A program made the position numbers and the translations under genes. DNA of 17,553 bases from JAFAGX01 sp035501575 (lineage in GTDB: Bacteria; Acidobacteriota; Terriglobia; Terriglobales; Acidobacteriaceae): positions 1 to 17,553 of the forward strand of contig DATJVZ010000066.1 in assembly GCA_035501575.1 (NCBI GenBank), given 5' to 3'. Under the pieces are notes generated by a model. The model made no database searches. It was not told the origin of the DNA and saw only the letters and a program-made list of their open reading frames with translations. This document shows positions 1 to 7,664 of the stretch, in pieces. Positions within the stretch are counted from its first letter, which is position 1, and the number at the start of each line of letters is the position of its first letter.

Positions 1-146
1 TTGGAAACAGCGTATGCAATCACCGCCGGGGGAATCTATGCAATATGGAAGAAATCAGCATGATGGATCCACTAACTCATATTCGGAGTCGGGCAAAGAG
101 ACCAGAAATTGGCTCGTCGGCGCCACGCATGGACGAAGAAAATGAC

Positions 147-161
147 TCTAGCATAGCTAGA
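147..161 (-). terminator. small hairpin spanning the VWA gene stop codon (weak terminator candidate)
   Basis: A perfect 6-bp inverted repeat, TCTAGC / GCTAGA with a 3-nt loop, includes the TAG stop codon of the VWA-domain gene (157-159). Downstream on the minus strand is only a short ATTTTC stretch, so this is at best a weak intrinsic terminator. The stem is short enough to occur by chance. Confidence 0.25.
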
Positions 162-1146
162 ATGTGGACTTCGACGTGTAGTAGCCCGAACGGTGACGCA
201 CGGCATAATTGGAGCCCGACGCTGTGCCTGCGATTTTTACCTGAATTCGGCGGAAATCGGATTCCGATATTCGCTGCGCAGGGTAATAGGCGAGCAGATA
301 TTGCGTGCGTAACTCGTCGCTAATCTTGTGGAAGGCATCGTCGAGTTGTGACACCGTGGTGGCATAGAAGTACTTCCCGCCGGTGTCCTCGGAAAGTTGG
401 ATGAGCGCGTGTTCTCCGCCGATGTCGCGGCCGGCACTGGCCTCGATCGGAACAATAATGATGCTGTAAACGATGGCTTCGGCTTCCTGCGCCGCGCGCA
501 GCGCCTCTTTGTAATCGACCCGGCTCACGGTATCGCCACCGTCGGTAATTACCACCATGACCTTTCTTCCTTGCCTCGAGGCGAGCGACTGCGCGCCCAG
601 ATACAAGGCATCGTAAAGCGCGGTTGCTGCCCCCAGCCGCGGACGATCAATGGCGTGATCGATCGACTTCAGGTCGGAGGTAAATCGCACCACTTCGCTC
701 ACCACTTCGTTGAATTCGTAGACCGACATGGCATCGACCGGGCGCAGGATGGCGTGCGCGAAACGACGGGCGGAATTCAACTCGAGAGGCAGATCCTTCC
801 GTGTGCTCAGGCTGGTGTCAATATCCATAACAATCGAGAGCGGAAGGGCAGATTCTTTGTCGAACGCGGCGATCGTCTGAGGCTTGCCGTCTTCCTCCAG
901 TTCGAAGTTATCCTTCGTGAGGCCGCCGATCGGCGCACCGTGCTCGTCGGTTACGGTGACGAACACGTTCACCATTTTCACATTGACTTTGAAGGTGGAG
1001 TTGGCTTCTTGTGCCGAGTTCGCGGAACTACCTTTCGCCGGGGCCGCGCCGCCCGAGGCCCAAGGCGGCTTGGGGACTTGTGCACCCGCCAGCACCGCGG
1101 TCGCAGCCAGGATAGGAACGAGATTTCTCATCAGAGAATTGGACAT
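157..1146 (-). CDS. secreted VWFA-related domain protein (acidobacterial type)
   Basis: A 329-residue exported protein with a von Willebrand factor A fold, a metal-dependent adhesion or protein-binding module. Residues 1-22 form a signal peptide (hydrophobic stretch ending AGAQ). A low-complexity Ala/Gly/Ser linker runs to about 50. A beta-rich segment around 55-95 carries the VTVTDEHG.PI.GL..DNFEL.EDG signature that precedes VWA in the acidobacterial VWFA-related family. The VWA domain follows to about 290. Its MIDAS residues are visible: D110-T-S112-L-S114, T175 in GAATALYDA, and D202 in TDGGD, so metal binding should be intact. The gene lies 74 nt downstream of the moaDE fusion on the same strand and may be co-transcribed with it, although no functional link is obvious. 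The first ATG has AGGA 10 nt upstream; an ATG five codons in has no better site. Partner and exact role are unknown. Confidence 0.85.
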   Translation of the reverse strand: MSNSLMRNLVPILAATAVLAGAQVPKPPWASGGAAPAKGSSANSAQEANSTFKVNVKMVNVFVTVTDEHGAPIGGLTKDNFELEEDGKPQTIAAFDKESALPLSIVMDIDTSLSTRKDLPLELNSARRFAHAILRPVDAMSVYEFNEVVSEVVRFTSDLKSIDHAIDRPRLGAATALYDALYLGAQSLASRQGRKVMVVITDGGDTVSRVDYKEALRAAQEAEAIVYSIIIVPIEASAGRDIGGEHALIQLSEDTGGKYFYATTVSQLDDAFHKISDELRTQYLLAYYPAQRISESDFRRIQVKIAGTASGSNYAVRHRSGYYTSKSTF

Positions 1147-1220
1147 GCTCCCGGCGTCCTATGCGGAGCCCGAAAAAACAGCGCACCCCCAACCGCAAAG
1201 ACCGCGTGGGAAGAATCTGC

Positions 1221-1973
1221 TCAGTTAGATGCAGGCTTTTCGGGACAGCTGCCTTTGTGCTCGGCAAGCTCCTGGGGGAACGGCTCGCCGTCCGCCCATA
1301 CTGCGCCATCCGCAAAGTGCTCCTTTTTCCAAATGGGCACCGTCCGCTTGAGCGTGTCGATCAAATAACGGCCGGCATCAAAGGCAGCAGCCCGATGTGC
1401 CGAGGCAACCACGATCACCACGCTGGCCTCGCCAATGGCAAGGCGGCCCAGGCGATGTACGATGAGAGCCTCTCGCACGGGAAACTTCGACAATGCCTGT
1501 TCGACCAGGCTCTGCATCTGCTTGAGAGCCATCTCTTCATAAGCTTCGTAATCGAGAAAAAGGGTGCGGCGGCCGCGGCTGTTGTCCCGTACTATGCCTT
1601 CGAAAACCACCACTGCACCATCGGCCGGGCATTTCATTTTCTCGAGCAGCGCAGGGGTGTCGATTCTCTCGCGGGTGATTTTGACCCAAGGCGTACGTCC
1701 GATGGTTCGATCGAGGGTAGCGTCTTGCGATCCCCCGCTCACGGGTGGGAGCAGTGCCACCTCGTCCTGAGGCTCGAGCTTCGATTCTGGCGGAGCGTAT
1801 TGCTGATTGATCGACATCGCGATCGAAGAGCTCAGAGCCTTAAGTTCTGGAATGCGCTCCTCGTAGTAACTCAGCACGTCGCGCAAGATGGCACGCTCTG
1901 GCAAGCTGAGCGAGTCTTCGGCCTGGCCTACGAGATCCTTGAGGACGCCGAAGAAAAGCACCCGAACCTGCAT
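1221..1973 (-). CDS. moaX: fused molybdopterin synthase, MoaD-MoaE (MoaX-like)
   Basis: Molybdopterin synthase converts cyclic pyranopterin monophosphate to molybdopterin in molybdenum cofactor synthesis. The small MoaD subunit carries sulfur as a C-terminal thiocarboxylate and MoaE is catalytic. Here both are in one 250-residue chain. Residues 1-81 are MoaD, ending in the diagnostic VSGG (G80-G81). After a short linker, residues about 95-240 are MoaE. MoaE residues are present: R129 in FEGIVRD, H193 in SAHR, and K209 and K216 in LKRTVPIWKKE, whose spacing matches the two catalytic lysines of E. coli MoaE (K119/K126). The MoaD Gly-Gly is not at a free C-terminus, so the chain must be cleaved or use another mechanism. 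Mycobacterium tuberculosis MoaX is a known fusion that is processed. The start is supported by GGAGGG at 1978-1983, five bases from the ATG. No other moa gene is in the window. Confidence 0.93.
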   Translation of the reverse strand: MQVRVLFFGVLKDLVGQAEDSLSLPERAILRDVLSYYEERIPELKALSSSIAMSINQQYAPPESKLEPQDEVALLPPVSGGSQDATLDRTIGRTPWVKITRERIDTPALLEKMKCPADGAVVVFEGIVRDNSRGRRTLFLDYEAYEEMALKQMQSLVEQALSKFPVREALIVHRLGRLAIGEASVVIVVASAHRAAAFDAGRYLIDTLKRTVPIWKKEHFADGAVWADGEPFPQELAEHKGSCPEKPASN

Positions 1974-1977
1974 CGCA

Positions 1978-1983
1978 CCCTCC
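1978..1983 (-). promoter_or_regulatory. ribosome binding site of the moaD-moaE fusion
   Basis: GGAGGG lies a few bases before the ATG at 1973 and is a near-ideal anti-16S match. It fixes the start and therefore places the MoaD N-terminus (MQVRVLFFG) at the first residue. Confidence 0.7.
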
Positions 1984-2034
1984 AGTTTACCGAAAATCGC
2001 TGCGCCCGATCCGGGTCGGAAGAAGGAATCGACG

Positions 2035-2070
2035 AAAAAATGCCGGTCCTCGCATCGAGGAGAACCGGCA
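2035..2070 (-). terminator. rho-independent terminator after the FecR/DUF6600 gene
   Basis: On the minus strand an interrupted stem pairs TGCCGGT with ACCGGCA and, inside it, CCTCG with CGAGG around a 3-nt loop. The stem is followed directly by TTTTTTC. It begins 30 nt after the stop codon of the DUF6600 gene and lies upstream of the moaD-moaE start, so it separates the two transcription units. Confidence 0.85.
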
Positions 2071-2099
2071 CTCGACTTGATTCCTGGCCAGCCCGGTTA

Positions 2100-3986
2100 C
2101 TAGCGGGGCCTCGCGGTCTCGTGGGGAGCGGGTTGCGACGCCCTGGAAGGCTGGGGTCTTGGCTCTGCCGTTCTCGGCTGCTGCGGGCGCTGCTGTTGCC
2201 AGGTCTGGAATTTCTGCTCCTCGCTTTGTTGCCGTTGAGGATTCTCCTGGACCGGCGGCGCCGGGCGCACATACGGGTGGCCGCCTTGGGCAGACGGAGG
2301 GCGTGGCACGGGGTGGGCCGACGCGGTTGCCGTCGGTCTTGACCCCGCAGGCCGAACTTCTGCCGCTGGCGGTTGCGGATGAGACGCACTTTCGGGTAGG
2401 CCTGCCGGTTGCGGTTTGCCGGGGGTTTCCGTGCGCAGATTCGCAGCCTGGCGCTGCTCAATCGACGGACGCGGCGGTGTAGGAGCCCGGGTGGCTACGA
2501 CTTGTCGATTTTCGACCCGCGCAGGCGGCCGGGCTGCAGCGGGACGACCGGCGCCGAGCACACTCTGCTTTACCGGCTGCACGGGCACATCGTGGACCAC
2601 ATGGGCGTCGGCGATCTGACGTGCGTCAACCCTGACCAGGTTGCTGTTCACCGGACGCGCATTGACAAAAGTCTGGTGGGAGATCGCGGTCACGGCGTTC
2701 GGCACCCGCTGGTTAACGTAGGTCACCCGGTTCACGGTCGTCGTGTTGCGATTGTTAATGATCGTCGTGTTGTAAACATTCGTTACTTGGGTCACGGTGA
2801 CGCGAGTATTGGTGATGTTCACATTGTTGACGTAGGTAGGGCTGGTTCGATACCAGGGCACGAACACCTCGCGGGGAGCCAGGGGAAACCAAGCTACCCC
2901 GGGTCCTCCGGCGCCGACTGCGAACCCAGCGCCTCCCACGAAGGCTACGAAAGCCGGTGCGTATACCGGCCGTACGGCAATCGGCCCGGGCGCCCAGCAC
3001 CAGGCGCCCCCTACGAAGGCCCAGCGACCGTAATGAAAGGGAGCAAAGCCCCAAGGCTCATCTTCGACCCAAGTCCAGCCCCAGGGCGCGATCCAGACCC
3101 AATGGCCAAAGCGGTAAGGAGCCCATCCCACGGCAACGCCCACCGGCGTCCATACCGGTCCATAATCCGCCGCATAATGCCATTGACCGTACTGGTCCAG
3201 ATCTTCGTAGCCAGTCATCTCGGTCGATATGTAATTGGACGATTCAGCACGGTCTTCGAGGTCATCCCGGTTGAAGGCGAACTGATCAAAATCATCGTTG
3301 CCAGGAACCTGCTCGATTTCGTGATCCAGTTGGTCGGCGCCGTTGAAGCGCGCCCGCTGTCCGGCGATCACCACATAGGAGGCGCCGCCGCCCGTGACTT
3401 CCCCGCGCCCCTTCCACACCGTGACGTCCGTCTCGTCCCCGGTGCTGTTCACATCCACGCGGTACTCGCCCGTGCGTTGCACCACGAAAGCGGAGTTCGG
3501 GGTATCGATCTCGAAGTGGTCGTTGTCATCCAAGTGCCGCAGGCGAAAAATCAGGGAACCTTGCGACAGACGCACTTGCGTCGTCGTGTCATCCAGTTCG
3601 AGAAGGGTAATGCTGGATTCCGAGTCAATGCGAAGCGAGGCAGAACCGACTTGCAGTTCGGCGCGCGAGTCCTTGTCCGCCCAGAGATTATCGCCCGTCG
3701 TCAAGGGACGATTGTGCACGGCTTCGACCCAATCGCCTTCTCCCCCGGGCTGGAAGGAAACCGAGCCTGAGGAATAACTCAAACGAGCGGCTCGGCTGGG
3801 AGGATCCTGAGCCGGCGCTGCCTGATCCGGCGCTGACTGTGCCGGTGCTGCTGCCTGATCCGGCGCCTCCTGACCCGGCGCTGCCTGATCCGGTGGGGCT
3901 TGCGCCCTGACTTGAGTGGGCACTTCCAGGCTGAGCAAAATTCCCAGCCAAACGATTAGAACGGCCAGGATCTTGGTTGTCTTCAT
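2100..3986 (-). CDS. exported FecR-domain / DUF6600 protein with Pro-rich tail
   Basis: A 628-residue exported protein. Residues 1-29 are a signal peptide ending VRAQA. Residues 30-62 are a degenerate Pro/Ala/Gln/Asp repeat built on PDQAAP. Residues about 66-215 resemble a FecR-type domain (LSYSSGSVSF, GDNLW, AELQVGSASLRI). Residues 255-330 hold the aromatic DUF6600 signature: YGQWHY, YGPVWTP, GWAPYRFGHW, PWGWTWVEDEPWGFAPFHYGRW in successive blocks. A glycine/alanine-rich hydrophobic segment (335-367), an Asn/Thr/Val-rich stretch (383-430) and a Pro/Gln/Arg-rich disordered tail complete it. The family is frequent in Acidobacteriota and has no established function; an envelope or matrix-associated role is inference. 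GAGGA at 3995-3999 supports the start. A strong terminator follows at 2035-2070 and the lon terminator precedes it, so it is probably monocistronic. Confidence 0.88.
   Translation of the reverse strand: MKTTKILAVLIVWLGILLSLEVPTQVRAQAPPDQAAPGQEAPDQAAAPAQSAPDQAAPAQDPPSRAARLSYSSGSVSFQPGGEGDWVEAVHNRPLTTGDNLWADKDSRAELQVGSASLRIDSESSITLLELDDTTTQVRLSQGSLIFRLRHLDDNDHFEIDTPNSAFVVQRTGEYRVDVNSTGDETDVTVWKGRGEVTGGGASYVVIAGQRARFNGADQLDHEIEQVPGNDDFDQFAFNRDDLEDRAESSNYISTEMTGYEDLDQYGQWHYAADYGPVWTPVGVAVGWAPYRFGHWVWIAPWGWTWVEDEPWGFAPFHYGRWAFVGGAWCWAPGPIAVRPVYAPAFVAFVGGAGFAVGAGGPGVAWFPLAPREVFVPWYRTSPTYVNNVNITNTRVTVTQVTNVYNTTIINNRNTTTVNRVTYVNQRVPNAVTAISHQTFVNARPVNSNLVRVDARQIADAHVVHDVPVQPVKQSVLGAGRPAAARPPARVENRQVVATRAPTPPRPSIEQRQAANLRTETPGKPQPAGLPESASHPQPPAAEVRPAGSRPTATASAHPVPRPPSAQGGHPYVRPAPPVQENPQRQQSEEQKFQTWQQQRPQQPRTAEPRPQPSRASQPAPHETARPR
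3811..3895 (-). repeat. degenerate tandem repeat encoding Pro/Ala/Gln/Asp linker
   Basis: Several imperfect copies of a roughly 15-nt unit containing CCTGATCCGGCG occur here. On the coding strand they give the PDQAAP / GQEAP / AQSAPDQ pattern of residues about 30-60 of the DUF6600 protein, just after its signal peptide. Such a repeat is a likely site of length variation by slippage. Confidence 0.6.
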
Positions 3987-4090
3987 GGTTGACTTCCTCG
4001 CTGCGGCGGTACGAGGCCGCTCCGCAAAGGATTAAACACGGCCGTCGTCGACAAGTTCTCTAAGGAATATCCCGTCTCCCGAAAGGGAAG

Positions 4091-4133
4091 GCAAACAAAA
4101 AGTACCGTTACCCCTTTGGAGTACCGGTACTTT
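4091..4133 (-). terminator. rho-independent terminator of lon
   Basis: On the minus strand AAAGTACCG (4133-4125) pairs perfectly with CGGTACTTT (4107-4099) across a 17-nt loop, and a TTTTTGTTT tract follows. It lies about 25 nt after the lon stop codon. The first arm is also half of a 12-nt perfect palindrome, AGTACCGGTACT (4120-4131), so a second, smaller hairpin can compete with the terminator stem. Confidence 0.8.
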
Positions 4134-4157
4134 GGTCACTTCGGCGATTTTCAATTT

Positions 4158-6596
4158 TTAGCCGACGGTTTGCTCCAGGACTTTTTCCCGTTCCTCGGCG
4201 TCCTGTCTCTCCTCGATGGGAGTGGCGGGCAAAGCCAGCTCAAGAACTTCATTGATGCTCTTCACATAATGAATATGAATGTTCTCGAGTTGCTCCGCGG
4301 TCAAATCCTCCTCCACATTGGTCTTGTTCTCGGCCGGCAGGATCACATCACGCACCCCGGTTCGCTTCGCGGCCAGGACTTTCTCCTTCACTCCGCCGAT
4401 GGGCAGTACGTTTCCGCTGAGCGTGATTTCCCCCGTCATCGCCGTCAACGGCCGCACCGGACGGTTGGTAAGCAGAGAAACCAGGGCGGTCGCCATGGTG
4501 ATACCCGCCGAGGGTCCGTCTTTCGGAATGGCTCCGGCTGGGACGTGAATATGAATGTCATGCTCGGCAAAGAAATTCTCCGCAATGCCCAGCTGCAAAG
4601 CGTTGGAACGCACCCAGGTCAGTGCCGCTTGCATGGACTCTTGCATCACTTGACCGATCTGGCCGGTCATGGTGAAGCCGCCCTTGCCTTTCATGACGTT
4701 GGCTTCGACGAAAAGGATATCGCCGCCCGAAGGAGTCCAAGCCAAACCTACGACCACGCCGGCACGCTTGGTGCGTTCGGCAATTTCGCCTTCGGCCCGA
4801 ATCTTAATGCCTCCGAGGAATTCCTGAATCACCTCGGGAGTTACGATCAGCTTTCCGGTTTTCCCTTCGGCCAGGCGGCGCGCCTGTTTCCGACAAATGG
4901 TGCCGATGTTGCGCTCCAGATTCCGCACCCCGGCTTCGCGTGTGTAGTGGGCGATGATGATGCTGATCGATTTCTCCGGGAACTCGATCTGGTCGGCGGT
5001 AATCCCGTTCTCTTCGATCTGCCTGGGGACGAGGTACTGAAAGGCGATGTGGATCTTTTCTTCTTCGGTGTAGCCCTGCAGTTCAATGATCTCCATGCGA
5101 TCGCGCAAGGGCTCGGAAATCGTATCGAGCACGTTCGCCGTGGTGATGAAGAGCACCTTCGAAAGATCGAAGGGCACGTCGAGATAGTTATCGCGGAAGG
5201 TGGCGTTTTGCTCCGGATCCAGGGCCTCGAGCAGCGCCGATCCTGGGTCGCCGCGGAAATCGCGCCCCACCTTGTCGATCTCGTCCAGCATGAACACTGG
5301 ATCTTTGGTCTCGGCGCGGCGGATTCCTTGAATAATCTGGCCCGGCAAGGCACCAATGTAGGTGCGACGGTGGCCGCGAATTTCGGCCTCGTCATGGACG
5401 CCACCGAGCGAAATGCGGACGAACTTCCTCCCTAAGGCGCGGGCGATCGATTTGCCCAGCGAAGTCTTGCCTACCCCCGGAGGGCCCACAAAGCAAAGAA
5501 TCGGCCCTTTCATCGTGGGTTTCAGACGGCGAACCGACAGATAGTCGAGAATGCGGTCTTTCACCTTCTTGAGATCGTAATGGTCGGCCTCGAGAACCTC
5601 CTTGGCCTTGACGATATCCACGTCACCGCCGGAAGTTCTCGCCCAGGGCAGTACTGCCAGCCACTCGATGTAATTCCGGGTCACCGAATAGTCGGCGGCC
5701 ATCGGTGACATGCGCGAAAGCCGCCCCAACTCTTTGAGCGCTTCCTTCTTGACCTCGTCGGGCATGCCCGCGGCCTCAATCTTCTGCCGGAGCTCCTCGG
5801 TGTCCCGCTGCCCTTCATCCTGCTCGCCCAGCTCCTTCTGGATGGCTTTCATCTGCTCGCGGAGGTAATACTCGCGCTGGGTCTGTTGCACCCGGTCCTG
5901 CACCTCCGATTGAATCTTGTTGCGGAGCTGCTGAACTTCGAGTTCTTTGGCCAAATGCTGATTGATTTTCTCCAGGCGCACGCGAACATCGGAAGTTTCA
6001 AGCGTGTCTTGCTTGTCGGCCGTCGACAGAGACGGCAGCGAAGACGCAATGAAATCGACGAGGCGGCCCGGCTCCTCAATGTTCATGGCCACGGTCGAAA
6101 GCTCGTCGGACAAAGTAGGAGATCCGGCCACGATCTGCTGAAACAAGGTCAGAACGTTTCGTTGCAGAGCTTCGAGTTCGGAACTCTTCGGGGGAATTGC
6201 CTCCGGTACGGTGTCAACCCGGCCGCGCATAAAGGGCGCGAGTTGGGTAAACTCGCCCAGTCGTACCCGTTCCAGCCCTTCGGCGAACACAAACAGGCTC
6301 TGGTTGGGCATCTTTACCACTTTGTGCACGATCGCCAGGGTCCCGATCGTATAGAGGTCGGCAGGCTGGGGAGCATCCACCCGGGCCTCCCGCTGGGCCA
6401 CCACGACGATGGTTTTGTCCTCGCCCAGAGAATTAATGAGCTGAACCGAACTCTCGCGGCCTACCGTAAGGGGCAGAACTGCATGAGGGAATAAGACCGT
6501 ATCCCGTACGGGAAGGATCGGAAGAGAGCGGTCTTGCTCGGGTACCGTATTAGTTTCTTTAGTAGTATTGCGCTCAGCGCGTGAGTGCTGTGCCAT
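4158..6596 (-). CDS. lon: ATP-dependent protease Lon (LonA type)
   Basis: Lon is a cytoplasmic AAA+ serine protease that degrades misfolded and regulatory proteins. The 812 residues are full length for bacterial LonA. The N-terminal substrate-binding domain spans about 23-215 (LPILPVRDTVLFPH start), followed by a coiled-coil-rich linker to about 310. The AAA+ module carries Walker A GPPGVGKT (371-378), the pore-loop region (GHRRTYIGALPG) and Walker B FMLDEID (435-441). The protease domain is about 610-790 with S696 in PKDGPSAG and K739 in GGVKEK. The 43-residue spacing equals that of E. coli S679/K722, so the dyad is complete. The ATG at 6596 is preceded by AGGTG and by a perfect HspR-type inverted repeat at 6604-6624, suggesting heat-shock control. 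The charged N-terminal 20 residues are longer than in E. coli Lon, but no other Met lies in between. An intrinsic terminator follows. Confidence 0.98.
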   Translation of the reverse strand: MAQHSRAERNTTKETNTVPEQDRSLPILPVRDTVLFPHAVLPLTVGRESSVQLINSLGEDKTIVVVAQREARVDAPQPADLYTIGTLAIVHKVVKMPNQSLFVFAEGLERVRLGEFTQLAPFMRGRVDTVPEAIPPKSSELEALQRNVLTLFQQIVAGSPTLSDELSTVAMNIEEPGRLVDFIASSLPSLSTADKQDTLETSDVRVRLEKINQHLAKELEVQQLRNKIQSEVQDRVQQTQREYYLREQMKAIQKELGEQDEGQRDTEELRQKIEAAGMPDEVKKEALKELGRLSRMSPMAADYSVTRNYIEWLAVLPWARTSGGDVDIVKAKEVLEADHYDLKKVKDRILDYLSVRRLKPTMKGPILCFVGPPGVGKTSLGKSIARALGRKFVRISLGGVHDEAEIRGHRRTYIGALPGQIIQGIRRAETKDPVFMLDEIDKVGRDFRGDPGSALLEALDPEQNATFRDNYLDVPFDLSKVLFITTANVLDTISEPLRDRMEIIELQGYTEEEKIHIAFQYLVPRQIEENGITADQIEFPEKSISIIIAHYTREAGVRNLERNIGTICRKQARRLAEGKTGKLIVTPEVIQEFLGGIKIRAEGEIAERTKRAGVVVGLAWTPSGGDILFVEANVMKGKGGFTMTGQIGQVMQESMQAALTWVRSNALQLGIAENFFAEHDIHIHVPAGAIPKDGPSAGITMATALVSLLTNRPVRPLTAMTGEITLSGNVLPIGGVKEKVLAAKRTGVRDVILPAENKTNVEEDLTAEQLENIHIHYVKSINEVLELALPATPIEERQDAEEREKVLEQTVG

Positions 6597-6603
6597 ATTT
6601 CAC

Positions 6604-6624
6604 CTTGAGTGAGACTTACTCAAG
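6604..6624 (-). promoter_or_regulatory. HAIR-type operator (HspR binding site) upstream of lon
   Basis: The sequence is CTTGAGT, seven bases, ACTCAAG: a perfect match to the HAIR consensus (HspR-associated inverted repeat, CTTGAGT-N7-ACTCAAG) described in actinobacteria. Its proximal end is 7 nt from the lon ATG and touches the AGGTG ribosome binding site. HspR is a MerR-family repressor that uses DnaK as co-repressor, and lon is a known HspR target in Streptomyces. No hspR gene is in this window, so use of the site here is inferred from the exact match and its position. Confidence 0.85.
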
Positions 6625-6855
6625 TTTTGATGATTCGGATAGCCCGAAAGATGCAAGCCGGTCTTTTCCATGGGCTAATCGCGCGTGAGGATTCTAACCC
6701 CTTTTCCCCGAGCCTTGCACGAACGAAGGTACAACAAAGCTAAAGGCACGTGCGTTACCCAAAAAGATCCTCGAGATCCTCAGAACCCGGGACAATCTCG
6801 CAAAGGTCTTAGCACCAACCAAACGGCTGCGGGGCACATTGCGGCAGAGTGACAG

Positions 6856-7662
6856 TCATGCCGCAGGATAAATGCCCAGAATCTTCACCAGCTCCGCCAC
6901 CTTCTTCAAGCTCTTGAGGGCCTTGCGAGCAACCGCATCATCCCCACGCAATATGTCGGCGAAAAAGCTGTATTGCCAGGGACGGCCGCGAATGGGACGA
7001 GACTCGATTCTCGCCAGATCAATGCCACTGGCGGCAAAAGCACCCAGGGCTCGGTGTAGTGCGCCGGGGACATTCTTGACCACGAAGGCAAGCGAGGTCT
7101 TGTTGGCGACCGCCAGGACTTGGCGCCGCTGGCGGATGAGGAAAAACCGAGTAAAGTTCCGCTTGTCGTCCTCAATTCCCGCGGCGAGGATCTTTCCCTT
7201 ATACACTCGCGCCGCCTGCCGTCCGGCGATGGCGGCGGCATCGGCAATGCCATTCTCAAGCACATGTTTTACGCTGCCCGCAGTGTCGTAAAAAGGTACG
7301 GGCTGAATCCGGCGGTGGTTGAGAAAGAACTTGCGGCACTGGTCCAAAGCCACAGGGTGAGAGAAAACCCGGCGCAAGTCGCGGATCCGAACCCCTCGAG
7401 CCGCGATCAGATTATGTGCAATTCGCAGGCGCAATTCCCGCTGGATGAATACTTTGCGCGCCAGCAGCAGGTCAAGGTGCTCGGCCACCGACCCGGCTAA
7501 GGAATTCTCGATGGGAATAATGGCGGCTCGCACCAATCCTCGTTCGAGGCAGTCGAAAACATCTGCCGAGCGAGCACAAGGTTCGATGGAACAATACGGG
7601 ACCATTAGCATGGCCGCCTGATGGCTATAGGAGCCGGTTTCGCCTTGGATGGCGATCTTCAT
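6856..7662 (-). CDS. pheA: prephenate dehydratase (monofunctional, with ACT domain)
   Basis: Converts prephenate to phenylpyruvate in phenylalanine biosynthesis, in the cytoplasm. The 268 residues fit a monofunctional dehydratase with no chorismate mutase domain. The dehydratase domain (1-180) shows the GETGSYSHQAA start, PIENSLAGSV (50-59) and the catalytic T171-R-F in NFTRFFLI. A C-terminal ACT regulatory domain (about 187-268) contains GALH (200-203) and ESRP (220-223), the motifs that bind phenylalanine for feedback inhibition in this family; GALH stands where other members have GAL with a following small residue. The start lies 2 nt after the stop of the acetyltransferase gene, and its AAGGA site is inside that gene's last codons, so translation is probably coupled. 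The region downstream, up to lon, shows no clear intrinsic terminator. Confidence 0.95.
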   Translation of the reverse strand: MKIAIQGETGSYSHQAAMLMVPYCSIEPCARSADVFDCLERGLVRAAIIPIENSLAGSVAEHLDLLLARKVFIQRELRLRIAHNLIAARGVRIRDLRRVFSHPVALDQCRKFFLNHRRIQPVPFYDTAGSVKHVLENGIADAAAIAGRQAARVYKGKILAAGIEDDKRNFTRFFLIRQRRQVLAVANKTSLAFVVKNVPGALHRALGAFAASGIDLARIESRPIRGRPWQYSFFADILRGDDAVARKALKSLKKVAELVKILGIYPAA

Positions 7663-7664
7663 CC

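Noticed and set aside
1..63. Plus-strand open frame entering from the left edge, ending AIWKKSA then TGA
   Set aside because: Only 20 codons are visible. It could be the end of a membrane protein, but nothing distinguishes it from chance.
397..1368. Long plus-strand open frame opposite the VWA gene and the end of the MoaD-MoaE fusion
   Set aside because: It is antisense to two well-recognised proteins, has Arg/Gly/His-rich composition typical of shadow frames in GC-rich DNA, and has no family motif.
1161..3770. Long plus-strand open frames opposite the MoaD-MoaE fusion and DUF6600 genes (1161-2342 and 2409-3770)
   Set aside because: Both are antisense to clear genes and rich in Arg/Gly/His without any recognisable domain.
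4116..5435. A 439-codon plus-strand open frame opposite lon
   Set aside because: It is antisense to a fully conserved Lon protein; its length comes from the low frequency of stop codons opposite this coding sequence.
6765..6785. Short direct repeat GATCCTC-GAGATCCTC between pheA and lon
   Set aside because: Two copies of a 7-nt word with no other structure are not significant.
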